Below are positions 1 to 11,084 of a DNA stretch of 64,000 nucleotides, piece by piece. The DNA is from Sipunculus nudus. Its lineage: Eukaryota > Annelida > Sipuncula > Golfingiida > Sipunculidae. A model generated the notes under the pieces. That model was given only the letters and a program-made list of their open reading frames with translations, was not told the DNA's origin and searched no databases. Each line of letters begins with the position of its first letter. Positions within the stretch are counted from its first letter, which is position 1. The DNA is taken from contig CM049316.1 in the NCBI GenBank assembly GCA_026874595.1, forward strand, positions 68,036,676-68,100,675, read 5' to 3'. The position numbers and the translations under genes were made by a program.

Positions 1-1824
1 GAGAAATATAAATTTCCATCCATATTTATCAATTGGATTCACATTTTATATAATAATATTGAAAGCTGTACAATAAATAATGGAGTTACATCTGGATATT
101 TTAAAGTTAAAAGAGGGGTTCGGCAAGGAGACCCTTTGTCCCCATATTTATTTGTTTTAGCTGCTGAAGTAATGGCAGAATACATAAAGAGTTCAGAAAA
201 AATAAAAGGATTAGAAGTTTCAGGATATCATTTTAAGTTACTTCAGTATGCAGATGATACGGTAGGAATTGTAAAAGACAAAAGTTCAGCTAAATATTTC
301 CTTGAGATCATTAAACAATTTGGTAATTTTAGTGGTTTAAAAATTAATTATGAGAAATGTGAAGGTATGTGGATAGGTCAATTTAGAAATAATAAGCAGA
401 AACCACTAGGAATAAGATGGCCTGATAATCCAATAAAATATTTGGGAGTTTACATTTCATATGATAAAAAAGAATCCGAGGATTTAAATTTTTTCTCTAA
501 GCTGAATTCAGTGCAAAATATATTGAAAATGTGGAACCAGAGAGGACTGACACTTTTAGGAAAAATTCAAGTAGCAAAATCATTCTTTTTTTCAAAGTTT
601 TATTATTATATTTCAAATGCATCAGTACCAGTAGACTTTTGTAAAAGAGTTGATGAACTCTTCTTCAGTTTTATGTGGAATGGAGGTAGAGAGAGAATTA
701 AGAGAGTAAAATTAGTACAAGAAGTGGAAAATGGTGGTCTAAATGCTCCACATATAGAATCAATAATTTATACATCAAGAATAGCATGGCTTAAAAGATA
801 CATAAAGGTAGAAGAAAGACCATGGAAGGTGTTGTTTAGACATTTTTTACAGACACTCTGTCCAGATGTAGAGTTGTTGCTTAACAGTAATATAGAAATA
901 AAAGATATAAAATTATTTAATATTCCAAGCTTTTACAAAGAAGTCTTAAAAAGTTATATAATGTTACGAATGAAATATTTTGAAAATGTTCCAGTTGAAA
1001 AGCAAATTATTTGGAATAATAAATTATTAAAAATTGACAATGCTTTAACCTATTGGAAACAGTTTTCTGATGTAGGAATTAACACAGGATTAGATTTGTT
1101 TGATTACATGGGCAATATCAAGTCTTTTGAATTTTGGATTGGAAAAGGTATCTCAGGAATACATTTTTTAAAATGGTATGCCCTTGTGTCTAAGTTTAAA
1201 TATCTTAAACCGCAAAATTTAAGTTCTATAGAGCCCTTTTCGTTTGCTTTTTATAATTGGGAGCAGATACTCATATCTGGTGCATCTTCGAAAGTAATAT
1301 GTCAGTGCTTTGTTGGTACTATATTAAGAAAAGGGCCATATATTCCAAATATAGCAAGTTGCATGTCAGACATAGAGGTAGATTATAAGGAAGTATACAA
1401 GCTTCCCTTTAAAATATGTTTGGACACAAAATCTAGAGTGTTTCAATATAAATTGCTTAATAATTGTTTAGTAAATAATTATTGGTTATGTAAATGGAAG
1501 ATTAAAGATTCTGATTCATGTACTTTTTGTAAAAGAGAGCAAGAACAATTAACACACTTGTTTTGGTCTTGCTATAAGGTTAGAACACTATGGTCAGATA
1601 TTGAAAGGTGGTGTAAACAAAAAGGTATTAATATTGATATAAATATCTCTACAGTCATGTACGGTGCTCCAATGGCACCTGTAGCAGGGAATTTAATTTT
1701 GTTTGTGGTGAAACAATATATAAATAGAGCTAGAAATTGTCAAGAAGGTCTATCTTTTGATAAAGCATGCCAGGAAATCTGGAAATATGCCAGAATAGAA
1801 TTTATGATGGCACAAAAAAAATAA
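1..1824 (+). CDS. LINE reverse transcriptase (ORF2-like), C-terminal part, 5' end outside window
   Basis: Reverse transcriptase of a non-LTR retrotransposon, which copies the element's RNA into DNA at a nicked chromosomal target. The frame is open from base 1, so the true start lies upstream; the TTG at 136 is not a start. Seen in order: an RQGDPLSP block (bases 121-144), the catalytic YADD motif (about 247-258), the YLGV block (about 439-450), the thumb (LTLLGK, then FMWNGG at about 673-690), and near the C terminus a Cys/His knuckle (CTFCKRE, then THLFWSC) typical of zf-RVT. There are about 600 codons with no stop or frameshift, unlike the other LINE pieces here, so this copy is the youngest. 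The pattern resembles L1/Tx1-type elements; the clade is inferred. A decayed relative lies at 52.9-54.1 kb on the minus strand, with the same KIKDS...CTFCK stretch. Confidence 0.93.
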   Translation, partial: EKYKFPSIFINWIHILYNNIESCTINNGVTSGYFKVKRGVRQGDPLSPYLFVLAAEVMAEYIKSSEKIKGLEVSGYHFKLLQYADDTVGIVKDKSSAKYFLEIIKQFGNFSGLKINYEKCEGMWIGQFRNNKQKPLGIRWPDNPIKYLGVYISYDKKESEDLNFFSKLNSVQNILKMWNQRGLTLLGKIQVAKSFFFSKFYYYISNASVPVDFCKRVDELFFSFMWNGGRERIKRVKLVQEVENGGLNAPHIESIIYTSRIAWLKRYIKVEERPWKVLFRHFLQTLCPDVELLLNSNIEIKDIKLFNIPSFYKEVLKSYIMLRMKYFENVPVEKQIIWNNKLLKIDNALTYWKQFSDVGINTGLDLFDYMGNIKSFEFWIGKGISGIHFLKWYALVSKFKYLKPQNLSSIEPFSFAFYNWEQILISGASSKVICQCFVGTILRKGPYIPNIASCMSDIEVDYKEVYKLPFKICLDTKSRVFQYKLLNNCLVNNYWLCKWKIKDSDSCTFCKREQEQLTHLFWSCYKVRTLWSDIERWCKQKGINIDINISTVMYGAPMAPVAGNLILFVVKQYINRARNCQEGLSFDKACQEIWKYARIEFMMAQKK

Positions 1825-2153
1825 CTTGGTAACTAAGTTTCATAGTAGATGGGGAGAGTTTAGTTATGGGAGAGATTTCATAAATTATAGGTATACAGAT
1901 AATTAGAGGATTTACTTTGAGAATACAGGTATTATATACATATTTACTGCATTATTATCAGATATTTTGTTTTGGGAATATATAAAACACCATATGGAAT
2001 TGGATAATACAATGTATATTGGTGAGACAGTGGATCTTTATATACATATATATTGAAAGGATATCGAATTGTTTTGGAAACTTTCACTGTTTGTTTTGTA
2101 TGTATTGTATTTGTTTGTTTGCAATAAAAAAAATAAAAAAATAAAAAAAAAAA
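1..2153 (+). mobile_element. LINE copy with 3' UTR and A-rich tail
   Basis: Holds the reverse-transcriptase frame above, then about 300 bp of 3' UTR. An AATAAA signal begins at about 2122 and runs straight into an A-rich tail ending near 2153, as expected for a retroposed 3' end. The target-site duplication cannot be checked because the 5' end is outside the window. Confidence 0.88.
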
Positions 2154-2974
2154 GATACATGAGTACAAGAAATGTAGGTATTTAACAATATATATGCATA
2201 CCAGAAATAAGAAATTGTATGGGGGACCACTGTGTAACATAGAAGCTTTAAGCGTTAATAATGTGTACAAATTATGAAATGAGCATTTTCCAGCAATATG
2301 GGGAACAAATAGGCTGTTATAATCTTCTAATCACAAAAACATGTAACTGATATATGTTTCATCATCAATTAATTTAGATTTCTAATTGACTTGTCAATCC
2401 AGCCTTGGGTTTTACATCCTAACAGAGATATACACGTATATAACACCTTCAAGTTTTGATTGGTAAATAACATTATTGTCCTATCATTGCTGATTGACAA
2501 CTGGGATTGTGACAACATGTATCAGATATTTCAGAACAGTGGTTCCTGTATATTGATCCGATTTAATCCAGACCAGGGCAGCTCTCCATAGGACCTACTT
2601 CTAATAGTAAATATAGCTCAGAGAACCAAAAGCTCACGCTTACTGAGTTTGACATTTGCAGACATGACTTTTTTCCTTTAAAGTCACTTTATCTTCACCA
2701 GATTAAAGTATCTGTTGATTGGTGGACAGAAAGCTCAGTAATCTCTCTAATGTATACATAGTTCATATGTAGAAAACATTACTTGCCTGAAATAATCGGG
2801 AGGCACATCTATCTACCCGTAAGTTAAAAATAAAAATCTACCTCTACATTAAACTGTCATACTGAAATATCTATATGCTTTGACATTTTAAATAGACGAG
2901 ATACTTTAGCATTTAAAAAATCAATTATTTTTATGAAAATACCCTAATAAACTATTACACATACATACATATAT
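2154..2974. other. AT-rich intergenic DNA
   Basis: No coding segment, hairpin or repeat was recognised between the LINE tail and the (TA)n tract. Confidence 0.6.
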
Positions 2975-2991
2975 TTATGTTATATGTATGT

Positions 2992-3022
<31 letters not shown>

Positions 3023-3044
3023 TATTTATTATATATATATATAT
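2975..3044. repeat. (TA)n microsatellite with interruptions
   Basis: Imperfect TA/ATAC dinucleotide repeat ending directly at the TGTTAC terminus of the LTR-like element. Confidence 0.9.
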
Positions 3045-3326
3045 TGTTACAGGTGCTCTTTTTATCGTGTGACACGGGCGTAACTCGTATGGTGACACCC
3101 TCGCCGGACCGCTTGTTGAACTTTATGTTTAATCCGTACTGGTTGAACTCTCGTTGTCATGCTAGCTAGGAGTTTTCACGCCTGGTCGTGGGTCACGTGG
3201 TGATCCTGGTATGTAGAGATACATACAGCGTTTTTCTGGACGGTTCTGTAACGCGTGTTTACCGTGTATTATGTATTATTCTTAGACTGTTCGAGAAGTT
3301 GAAAATTCTCGGCTTGGAGTGAAGAG

Positions 3327-3335
3327 TATATAAAG
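3327..3335 (+). promoter_or_regulatory. TATA box of the solo LTR
   Basis: TATATAAAG sits about 280 bp inside the element and is followed about 20-30 bp later by a GC-richer stretch suitable for a transcription start. It is typical of the U3/R border of an LTR. Confidence 0.5.
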
Positions 3336-3706
3336 GGGCTGTGTTTATAAGAGCAGAGAGAGCAGAGAAGATTTTCCAGCGGACGCAAAAGCGTGTTTCA
3401 GTTTCTGGGACCTTATCTGACGTGTGCGGCAATTATAGATTTTCGTCTGAGTTTCTCCTGGATTTTATGCATTTGGACTTTCAGTTTACTTTCTGGATTG
3501 TTACAAGAGCTTTACACTGGACTGTCATTTTCCGAGAGTATACATTTAAAGAACCTATCGTTATGACGGTGTTGGGTTCCAGGTACTGTGCACATTGTTT
3601 TACATTGTTTATTTTTCTGTGTGATAGTATTGATTTGTTGTTATACCGCTGTTTTACTGCATAATTGTATTGATTTAGTGTATTGTAATGTTAGGGTTGT
3701 TTTAAG

Positions 3707-3712
3707 AATAAA
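3707..3712 (+). terminator. Polyadenylation signal of the solo LTR
   Basis: AATAAA about 370 bp downstream of the TATA box and upstream of the LTR end, where an R/U5 border would be expected. Confidence 0.45.
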
Positions 3713-3879
3713 TTATAGTTATTTGTTAACAAAAAACCACTGACTTCTTTATTCAGTCCCCTAGACATTTCACGCTGCCTCGTGTTACAGAATCTGATTT
3801 GTTTTTTATCTCCATTACACAATTTGTGTTCATCACGCATACGTGATCTGTTTATTTTATGTTCCGTAACAATATAAAA

Positions 3880-3884
<5 letters not shown>

Positions 3885-3914
<30 letters not shown>
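3885..3914. repeat. (TA)n microsatellite
   Basis: A run of TA dinucleotides 13 bp beyond the right end of the solo LTR. Confidence 0.9.
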
Positions 3915-3916
<2 letters not shown>

Positions 3917-4607
3917 AATTTACACCGGGTGTCTACAGATTAATTTCCCCGACATATCTCCAATATTTTTATTGTCTAACTAAATGTCATGACACCAAGG
4001 TGTTTATTACAATTTGATATTTTTTTTTGGCACTGGGCTAGATGTTAAAAAAAAAATATATAGCCTTCGACTCTTTAATTTCTACCTTTTTAAAAGGTCT
4101 CCTTAATTTGGCCATAATAATATAACAAGACCACTTAACTGCGATGTTTTCCTTTCTCTGACCGAGGCATCAATGCAGCTCGAACTCGAATTCCATAATC
4201 TAAATAACTTTAGTATATAGAAGTAGTGAAAACATACATAGGACATCTGTTCTCGATGCACTTATCTGCAACCCCCAAGGTCTCAAACATGAACGGGTCA
4301 TTGTTATATCCATCTAGTCCTGAAAACACGCAAGTGACATGTATCGTTAAGTAAAATAACATCTCAATTGACCTGTTAACCTGCGTGGTCAGTATACCAA
4401 ACCACATGTAAGTCTTTAGAGTACTAACAAATTCAGTTGTCTATGTTATGTCAGATTAACTCTGTTATCTTTCTAAAGGTTTGCCTTTGAGGCGTCGGAC
4501 TGAGAACATACATTTGAGAAAATCGACTCATTAACATGCACCATAAAGCCCATCGGCATACTTCTACGGGGACTTGTACTGTCTTACTTAATGGTAAGTA
4601 AATACAC

Positions 4608-5779
4608 TTAAATATCCTTGCCGGCCCACAAGCTTGGCTGAGTTGATTTGTCTGTGTATTTCATGATGATCGGTTTGAGTTTGTCCCAATCCATGAGATG
4701 TGACCAGGGATCAAGGACACCGTGACCTCTCTCGGCTGTTCTGCTGTCAGGGTTCTCACACATCTGTATTAGGATTTGTCTCATGGTGTCCGTGGTCGAC
4801 AGACGCTGACAGCGCCACTCCTCTAGATCTGTAACACACATAACACATGGTCAGATCATGTTGTTCTGCTGTCTGAGTTCTCACACATCTGTATAAGGAT
4901 TTGTCTCATGGTGTCCATGGACAACAGACATCAGCAGCGCCACTCTAGATCTGTAACACACAGAACACAATCAGTTCATGTACTGATTGTAACTGTTCCT
5001 AAAAGGTTTAGATATACAGTTTAACCCTTTCAAATACAGAACATGTCAATATCAGATATCTAAAGAATATAGTAGCTTTAATCATCCGAAAGGAGGGTAT
5101 TAAAAGTATGCTTGAGAACACATGGTCATGATATGTATTGATGTGATTGTATTTATTCTGACAAGATACAGACATACAGTTTAACCCTGTAAATACATCA
5201 CATTTCCTTAATAGACAGTCTGACCGAATCCCGTTCACAGACAGACACTCAGTAATAGGGAAGCTGTGGTACGGAAGTGACATATCAAACCAGGCGGGCG
5301 TTATAAAAACAGTTCTGTCTCTGAGGCGCTGTATCAGCTCTACGCCACTTAGTGTGGCAAAAATGTGGATCCAGAAGACTGGCTGTACAATCACGTGAAC
5401 ATCCTGCTGAATAAACTGCTGCATGGCTATGGGTATAGTTAGTCCATTCAAACTTGGCATCAGACGTAATACATTTTATATGAACAAAGTGTACATTGTC
5501 CAGCAGTGAGTCGCCATCAGCCGTACACAACATATTGACGATGCCGGCTATGCACGACGTGGTGTGGTCCAACCATTCTCTGGAACTGTCCGGCTCGTCA
5601 CTACAGACGCTTGTGCTCGTCAGGTAAAGGTTACGGCCAGCCAAGAACGGGTGGGAGGGGTTTAACCCGCTGCCGATTATACCAACCACCACCTTGTGTG
5701 TGAGACCACCCCGGGCATCCGTCAACTGACGCAGGAAACTCTCTTTACATGTCTCTGTGTATGATGACGTGTAGTTCAC
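4608..5779 (-). pseudogene. Broken paralogue of the CARD/subtilisin-like gene (gene A)
   Basis: Two exons of a subtilisin-like domain are visible. The first runs from an acceptor before 5779 (TTTCAG border) to about 5235. It holds the degenerate Asp-site strand (VVVGIIGSGLNPSHPFL, with Gly where the catalytic Asp should be) and a His-site-like WLDHTTSCIAGIV. At about 5455-5460 the frame shifts by one, and the domain continues as HVIVQPVFW...TVFITPAWF...FPITECLSVNGI. The segment that should carry the nucleophile is absent from the 250 bp that follow. The last exon (4611-4828) begins in phase 1 and holds the domain's C-terminal helix and GHGVLDP block (MRQILIQMCEN...), ending at a TAA (4608-4610). 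No CARD exon was found upstream, where a MITE has inserted. The frameshift and missing segment make it a pseudogene unless there is a sequencing error or a missed intron. Confidence 0.6.
4741..4985. repeat. 125-bp tandem duplication of the last gene-A exon border
   Basis: Bases 4741-4860 are repeated at 4866-4985 with a 125-bp offset. The unit covers the 5' half of the last exon plus its acceptor (GTTACAG, minus strand). The copy lacks 3 bp next to the acceptor and gains an in-frame stop a few codons in, so it looks like a decayed exon fragment, not an alternative exon. Confidence 0.8.
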
Positions 5780-5898
5780 CTGAAATATATTTCAAATATT
5801 GCATTTAACACAACGAACTGTAGATGGTGCGGCGTTAACAATGAATGACGACGTCTATATAAGGAGTAAAATTTCTAAGATATGTTTAGAAATGTATA

Positions 5899-6269
5899 TG
5901 TTACAGTCAATGTGTAAAATCAGTCAATTTTTAATTTCCTGAAATTATCAGTCAATTTACAAATTGCCTGATTCACTCAGGCATTTTACAAAATGACTTA
6001 AATTTTCAAGCATTTTACAAATTGCATGAAAAATCAGTCCAATTATTTTACAGATTGACTAAAATTTTGAATTGGTGTTAAACAAGACATTTATTTAAAA
6101 TAGATTATTATTATGACATATATGTATTCTAATAAGGTAAACCTTGCTAATTTTGAGTAAACTATATTTTTTCATCTGGTAAAATGCCTGAATGAATCAG
6201 GCCATTTGTAAATTGACTGAAAATTTCAGGCAATTTAAAATTGACTGATTTTACACATTGACTGTAACA
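5899..6269. mobile_element. Palindromic MITE with ~90-bp terminal inverted repeats
   Basis: The left end TGTTACAGTCAATGTG and the right end CACATTGACTGTAACA are inverted copies, and the match continues inward for about 90 bp, including CAGTCAATT and GCCTGA motifs. TATA flanks both ends (5895-5898 and 6270-6273), consistent with insertion at TA or TATA. There is no coding capacity, so it needs a transposase supplied in trans; a Tc1/mariner-type partner is likely from the TA target. Confidence 0.85.
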
Positions 6270-6499
6270 TATATATATTTAACTTTCTGTACCTTTTACT
6301 TCTGTCATGTCTTATTTGAGTCATTCTTATACTGTTATAAAACTAAAACATATAATGTAGACCCATTGTGAAACAATTTAACATTATAAATTTTAGATAG
6401 CTTTTAGAGCGGTCCGGAATATATACTGAAGCCGTCTCTCGACCTGGATTGATGCCCCCCCCCCCTGGTTTGCACGCCAGGTCGTTATTTCTTGTTGGC

Positions 6500-7149
6500 A
6501 TGTAACGGAGCGACCAAGCATTACTAGATATTTGTTCATTTACCGCCCTGTACCGCAATAAAAAACGCGATGACTAACACGCAAGACTCGGGAAGGACTG
6601 TTTTATATTATACCCAGGAACCTGGTTGGCTGTATTGGTTGTCGTTCGTTCCTCCTGACAGCACACATGTGTACTTAATATTTTTTATCCGTCTGCGGAC
6701 CTGCCATGAACTTTTGTGAAGCCACTGTAAAATTTCGTTAAGCAAGGAGTTGGACTTTCGTTCAACTGTGATTTACCATGAACGTTTTATGATCGTCGAA
6801 TTGGACTGGACTTTAGTTAAGTATTTGTTTATTTTACAGGGCATACCAGAGACTTTGATTAGCTTTCATTATGTGTTAATCCATAAGTTTGATTGTTATT
6901 GTAAATATTGTATTAACTAACAAGAGTATGATTAATAGAGCCACGTTAGAGCACGTATAACGTCTTCGTTTTTACCTGTGAGGATAATGTTGATTCTTAT
7001 TGTAAATATTGTATATATTACCAAGAGTATAATTAATAGAGCATCTTTATAGCACGTATAACGTCTTTGTTTTTACCTTTGAGGATACGTGTCCGAACTT
7101 TTGTGTTGCTGTCCGTCAAGTCAGATTTTATAGTGTGAATGAGGACCGT

Positions 7150-7153
<4 letters not shown>
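6500..7153 (+). mobile_element. Possible second LTR-like element ending CCGTAACA
   Basis: The right end GACCGTAACA (to 7153) matches the solo LTR terminus in its last eight bases and, like it, abuts a (TA)n array. A TGTAACGG at 6501 could be the matching left end, but no target duplication fits. Contains the 101-bp tandem repeat listed separately. Weakly supported. Confidence 0.3.
6891..7091 (+). repeat. Two-copy tandem repeat, 101-bp period
   Basis: GATTGTTATTGTAAATATTG at 6891 recurs with one change at 6992, and the match runs through TAATAGAGC, GCACGTATAACGTCTT and TTTTTACC to TGAGGAT. Lies inside the LTR-like segment. Confidence 0.85.

Positions 7154-7200
<47 letters not shown>
7154..7200. 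repeat. (TA)n microsatellite
   Basis: About 46 bp of uninterrupted AT dinucleotides directly after the CCGTAACA terminus. Confidence 0.95.
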
Positions 7201-7202
<2 letters not shown>

Positions 7203-8158
7203 ATTGATATAGCTTTTTTTCAAATTATATGATACACATCTTAATTATACCACCACCAGGTATTATAATTTAACTCGGGTGTTCTGTCAGCAATTATACG
7301 CCAAAAGTTCAGAACAGACGATAAAGCAATTATGTGGAAAGTTGTAAAAATATCAGGGAAATAATTAGATTCTGAATGTAATTTGGATCACCATTAAAAG
7401 ATTGATTCCAAGAATTCTGTCCCATCTTTATTCCATTATAATAGAGCTATTGATCGGTGTTAGTTGGTGGCTTGAGGATCATCCTATATACTAACAACAA
7501 CTAGGTTAACATAAATGATCACCCGTGGCATTTAACACACCACTTTTTCCTCTCGGATTAAAATTCAAGGATACGTCCATGATCTGTTGATTGGAAAGCA
7601 TATTGAATAGGGGATGACTGTAGCCATACGATAATAATACGTATAATTACATTGCCTATGCACGGTCCTAGATAGAATTCAGAAGTCATAACCCGTATTT
7701 TAGACATTAGAGCGAATTCTGAGGCTCCATTGCAAATCCTCCATGCTGCCTTGACTCACTGGTGCCGATGGATTACGAATCGACTTTCTACTTCAAAGAA
7801 ATAAGCTCTATTATGAGATACCCACGTAGGAAAATAATTTTTTTGAAATCTTTATATTAAATCTTCCTGAAAATATTTGATTAACATGATTATTGAACGA
7901 ATAAGAGGCTACAACTATAAGAATGCCCGGCAGATTGAATAAAATATTAAAATATTAATCTTTATAAATAATACGGAGTTGGGTTTTTTCTAGACCACGG
8001 TTAACCTGCTTCCTTTCTGATTTGACTCTCCTAATTCGGCAGACGTATCAGCGGTGTGCTCTTCTAGGACAATTTTGTTTTTATTTGCATGATTATGGCC
8101 CATTAAGCTGAATAATTAATAATTGTAATATTTCCCCCATCAGGTGCCCCTATTTCTT
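7201..8158. other. Intergenic DNA, no features recognised
   Basis: AT-rich, with short frames only. No splice-bordered coding segment or repeat was recognised, and no CARD exon for the broken gene at 4.6-5.8 kb was found here. Confidence 0.5.
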
Positions 8159-8159
8159 T

Positions 8160-10140
8160 TGTGCTGCAAGGGATGTTATCTGGCCTGTTAAGACCGTGGC
8201 CGGAGCGCATGTCCTGCCCAAAAGGCATTTCCGTGCACAACGCGGTCACGCGGGTCCACTATAATCCCCATTGATCCCCCATATCCATTGTAACGCCTCT
8301 AGAGGAATTTTCTCCTTTAAAAGGAAGTAACGGTTTTTAATCCAAAGACCACATGACTCCGCTTTCAATGCGAGGGCTTTTCAGTTTGGTCAATACTGGG
8401 CACTGAGTCCAGTGATGTGATCACCGGTTGACAATTTTTTAGCTCAGCTGACTGTAAGTCATCTGAGCTATAGCGATCACTCTTTGTCCGTCGTCCGTCC
8501 GGCCGTCCGTCCGTCCGTTAACAGGGCACAAACTGTAACTGCTGGACCTAGAATCTTGTAACTTTACATCCTGGGAGGTTCATACAAAATCTCCTTAGAA
8601 ACCTGAAATTAGGTCTCTGTTACCCATTTTCTTTGAGCTATGGGGCTTCGAAGTACCCCCCCCCCCCCCAGAATAATGGAAAATTTGATACAAAAGCCAA
8701 CTTATCTGAACAACTAATGCAGTGATCACCATGATTTTTTGCATGGATATTGATCACAGATTGTTTCATCAGCTTCTGCAGTCTGGTGGCGATTTTTATG
8801 AATTTTTTTCTCTATTTTTGAGACCTCTTAAGATGTGGTCATCTGTTATCAGGGCATATAGTGTAACGACTGGACCTAGAATCTTCTTACTTGACCTGCG
8901 GGGAGGCCTATAAAAGGTCTCTGTGGAAACCTAAAATTAGGTCTCTGTTACCCATAACCTCTGAGCTATGGGGTTCTAAAGAAACCCCAGAATAATGGAA
9001 AATTTGATACAAAAGCTCACTTATCTGAACAACTGTTGTATTAATCACCATGATTCTTTGCATGGATATTGATCATGGAATATTTCATTAGTTTCTGCAG
9101 TCTGTTGGCGCCACCTGTATTTTTTTTCTATTTTTACGAATGTTTTTCTCTATTTTTGAGACCTTAAGATGTGGTCATCTGTTATCAAGGCACAAATCAT
9201 AATGACTGGACCTAGAATCTTCTCTCTTGACATGCAGGGAGGGCCATGAAAAATCTCCTTGAAAACCTGAAATTAGGTCTATGTTAACCATATCCTTCGA
9301 GCTATGGGGCTCCAGTCATGTGTTCACGTTTATGCGTTTCATGTGTGAACACTGTCATGCTTCAGTAACACGAGTTCACCTTGTTGTGGGAGAACAAATA
9401 AATACGAATGGGTGGTTTCCACACGGGGACAAAGAAATGGTCCTTTGTCATAATGGTTTTATAGGAAAATATATATTGTGGTGATTCTTATTACCTTCAA
9501 AATGAAATGGACAATTGTTATGTCTTTACCCTAATCCTGTAAGATTTCAGCAAAACATTTTTCACCTGACACGCTTTTTCAGGAGGCGAACTTTAATCCC
9601 CACTGAACCCAATTTCCATTATATCGCCTGTTAAGGATTTTTACTCCGTCAAAAGGAAATAAAGATTTTAAATTCAAGCTCGGAAAACATGTAAACATGA
9701 ATCTTTTAATAGAGAACACTTTTCCGTTGAGTGGACACAAAGAGCTGAGACCCTTTCCACGATTACCGTTTTATAGGTTTACAGGTATGTTCGGCCGATT
9801 TATAGGTTGTATAAATAAATTTATTTTTTTCTTTTCAAAAAGAAGACTAGGGGGGGGGATTGCAAACACTTCTAAGGGTCCTCAATCTCTTGGGAATTTG
9901 TAACCCCCACAAGAATATACTGATCAGTCATTCGTTCATATGTGCACGTTTCATGTAAAACCATTGTCATGGTTCAGAAATGCGGGTTCACCAGGCGGGT
10001 GGCAAACAAACTGCATACGAATGGGCGGCTACTACACGGGGACAATAGCCCCTTATAATTATTCCTTAATGAAATTGTGATTATGGTACTTAAGAAAAAA
10101 TTATATTATGGTGATTCCGATTACCTGGCTAAAACTTTTT
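8160..10140 (+). repeat. Two degenerate copies of an uncharacterised ~1.4-kb repeat block
   Basis: The stretch at 8267-8350 (CCCCATTGATCCC...CCTTTAAAAGGAAGTAACGG) reappears, diverged, at 9595-9680. Another stretch at 9320-9500 (GTTCACGTTTATGCGTTTCA, ACACGGGGACA, TATTGTGGTGATTC) reappears at 9945-10130. TCCG-family copy 1 (8441-9310) has inserted into the first block. No product or named family is recognised. Confidence 0.55.
8441..9310 (+). repeat. TCCG-headed dispersed tandem-repeat element, copy 1
   Basis: The head is a T-run, then an imperfect hairpin (AGCTCAGCTGACT, spacer, AGTCATCTGAGCT), ATAGCGATCACTCTTTGTC and a TCCG/GGCCG microsatellite. It is followed by repeated monomers of roughly 330-380 bp carrying AACCTGAAATTAGGTCTC, GAGCTATGGGGCT, AGAATAATGGAAAATTTGAT and TTGCATGGATATTGATCA. 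About 2.3 monomers are present. A related head occurs at 42.7, 46.3 and 52.7 kb and, inverted, at 28.97 kb. The build (terminal hairpin, microsatellite, tandem core) recalls bivalve 'pearl' elements or Helentron-associated HINEs; that assignment is inferred. Confidence 0.8.
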
Positions 10141-11084
10141 AAGCAATATGTATTAGAAAATATATATTGGGTTTTTTGTAATTTGGTGAAAGACAATGCA
10201 ACGAACCAAGGCTGAAGTGGTTTCTTTGCGTAATGCTTTCATCGAAATAAATCAACTTGCTTTCCTTTTATCTGGGAGAGTCGTCAATTTTGCATCAGAT
10301 CTGCTTATTCCGTGACAATTTACAGTACTTAAATAAAAAATTTAATACTGTTGCGATATATTTTTCTGGGCCTATCATTTTCACCTTGGCAGCTATACGT
10401 TTCGCGTACAAGGGACTTCACCGACACATGCATGTGTATACAAACTACGCATGTGACTTTTAACATGCCTTAGACTATAACCTCAATTCACTACACTGAT
10501 AAACATCGTGTTTCATGATGTCGCATGAGCTTCAACAAATACAAATGATCTTTCATTTAATTTCACTGTAGAATGCTTCTTTATACAATCGTTATAATAT
10601 TGATATTTTCCAAGCAATGAAGCTGTTGGACCTATGTTGTTTATCGGGAAAAAAAACTTCTCACTTATAAATTCGTACATCCTGTATTTGTCTTAAGTCT
10701 CTTTCCAAAATTTATTGTTTATGTGATTTCTGGAAAATAATAATTTTTCTTTCTGTGTTGATGTTTTGGGGGAGGGTGCTCCTGGAGAAATCTAGCATAG
10801 TAATCTTTATATCATATAAGTGAAACACATGACAAAAGTTCCTACAAAACCTTAGGATTAAAATATGCGTCGATTAGTTACTATAATCTCATTACAAAAA
10901 AATATGCGTCAGAAAGAGCCGTGGATTTTCCACGGTTGCAGCTAGTAATAAATAATAATGAAAGACTGTGTATCCTTGAAGTATCATGCAAAGCAGTTCA
11001 AGTACAAACCGTGACGAATGCAGCAAAATGTCTACTCTTTTTAGGTTCCTGAAATATGTTTTTGCGGAAGCCCCAATTACTTTT
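10141..11084. other. Intergenic DNA with one short hairpin
   Basis: AT-rich. A perfect 7-bp hairpin, CCGTGGA-TTT-TCCACGG, lies at 10919-10935. Nothing else recognised. Confidence 0.5.

Larger units (their letters stand above)
3045..3871 (+). mobile_element. Probable solo LTR (827 bp)
   Basis: The segment starts TGTTACAGG and ends CCGTAACA, so it has the TG...CA form with a perfect 6-bp terminal inverted repeat (TGTTAC/GTAACA). ATAT lies on both sides (3041-3044 and 3872-3875) as a possible 4-bp target duplication, though the flanks are themselves TA-rich. Inside, in the expected U3-R-U5 order, are a TATATAAAG box (3327-3335) and an AATAAA signal (3707-3712). No primer-binding site, gag or pol adjoins it, so it is read as a solo LTR left by recombination, Ty3/gypsy-like by form only. 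A 107-codon frame at 3341-3664 lies across the transcribed part and is not regarded as a gene. Confidence 0.65.

Noticed and set aside
2984-3169. 61-codon frame beginning in IY repeats
   Set aside because: Starts in the TA microsatellite and crosses the LTR border; no protein-like content.
3341-3664. 107-codon frame downstream of a TATA box
   Set aside because: Lies within the R/U5 part of the solo LTR, with no gag motif. Better explained as LTR sequence.
8485-8520. CRISPR-like short repeats (TCCG/GTCC tracts)
   Set aside because: Simple tetranucleotide repeats without unique spacers, in animal DNA.
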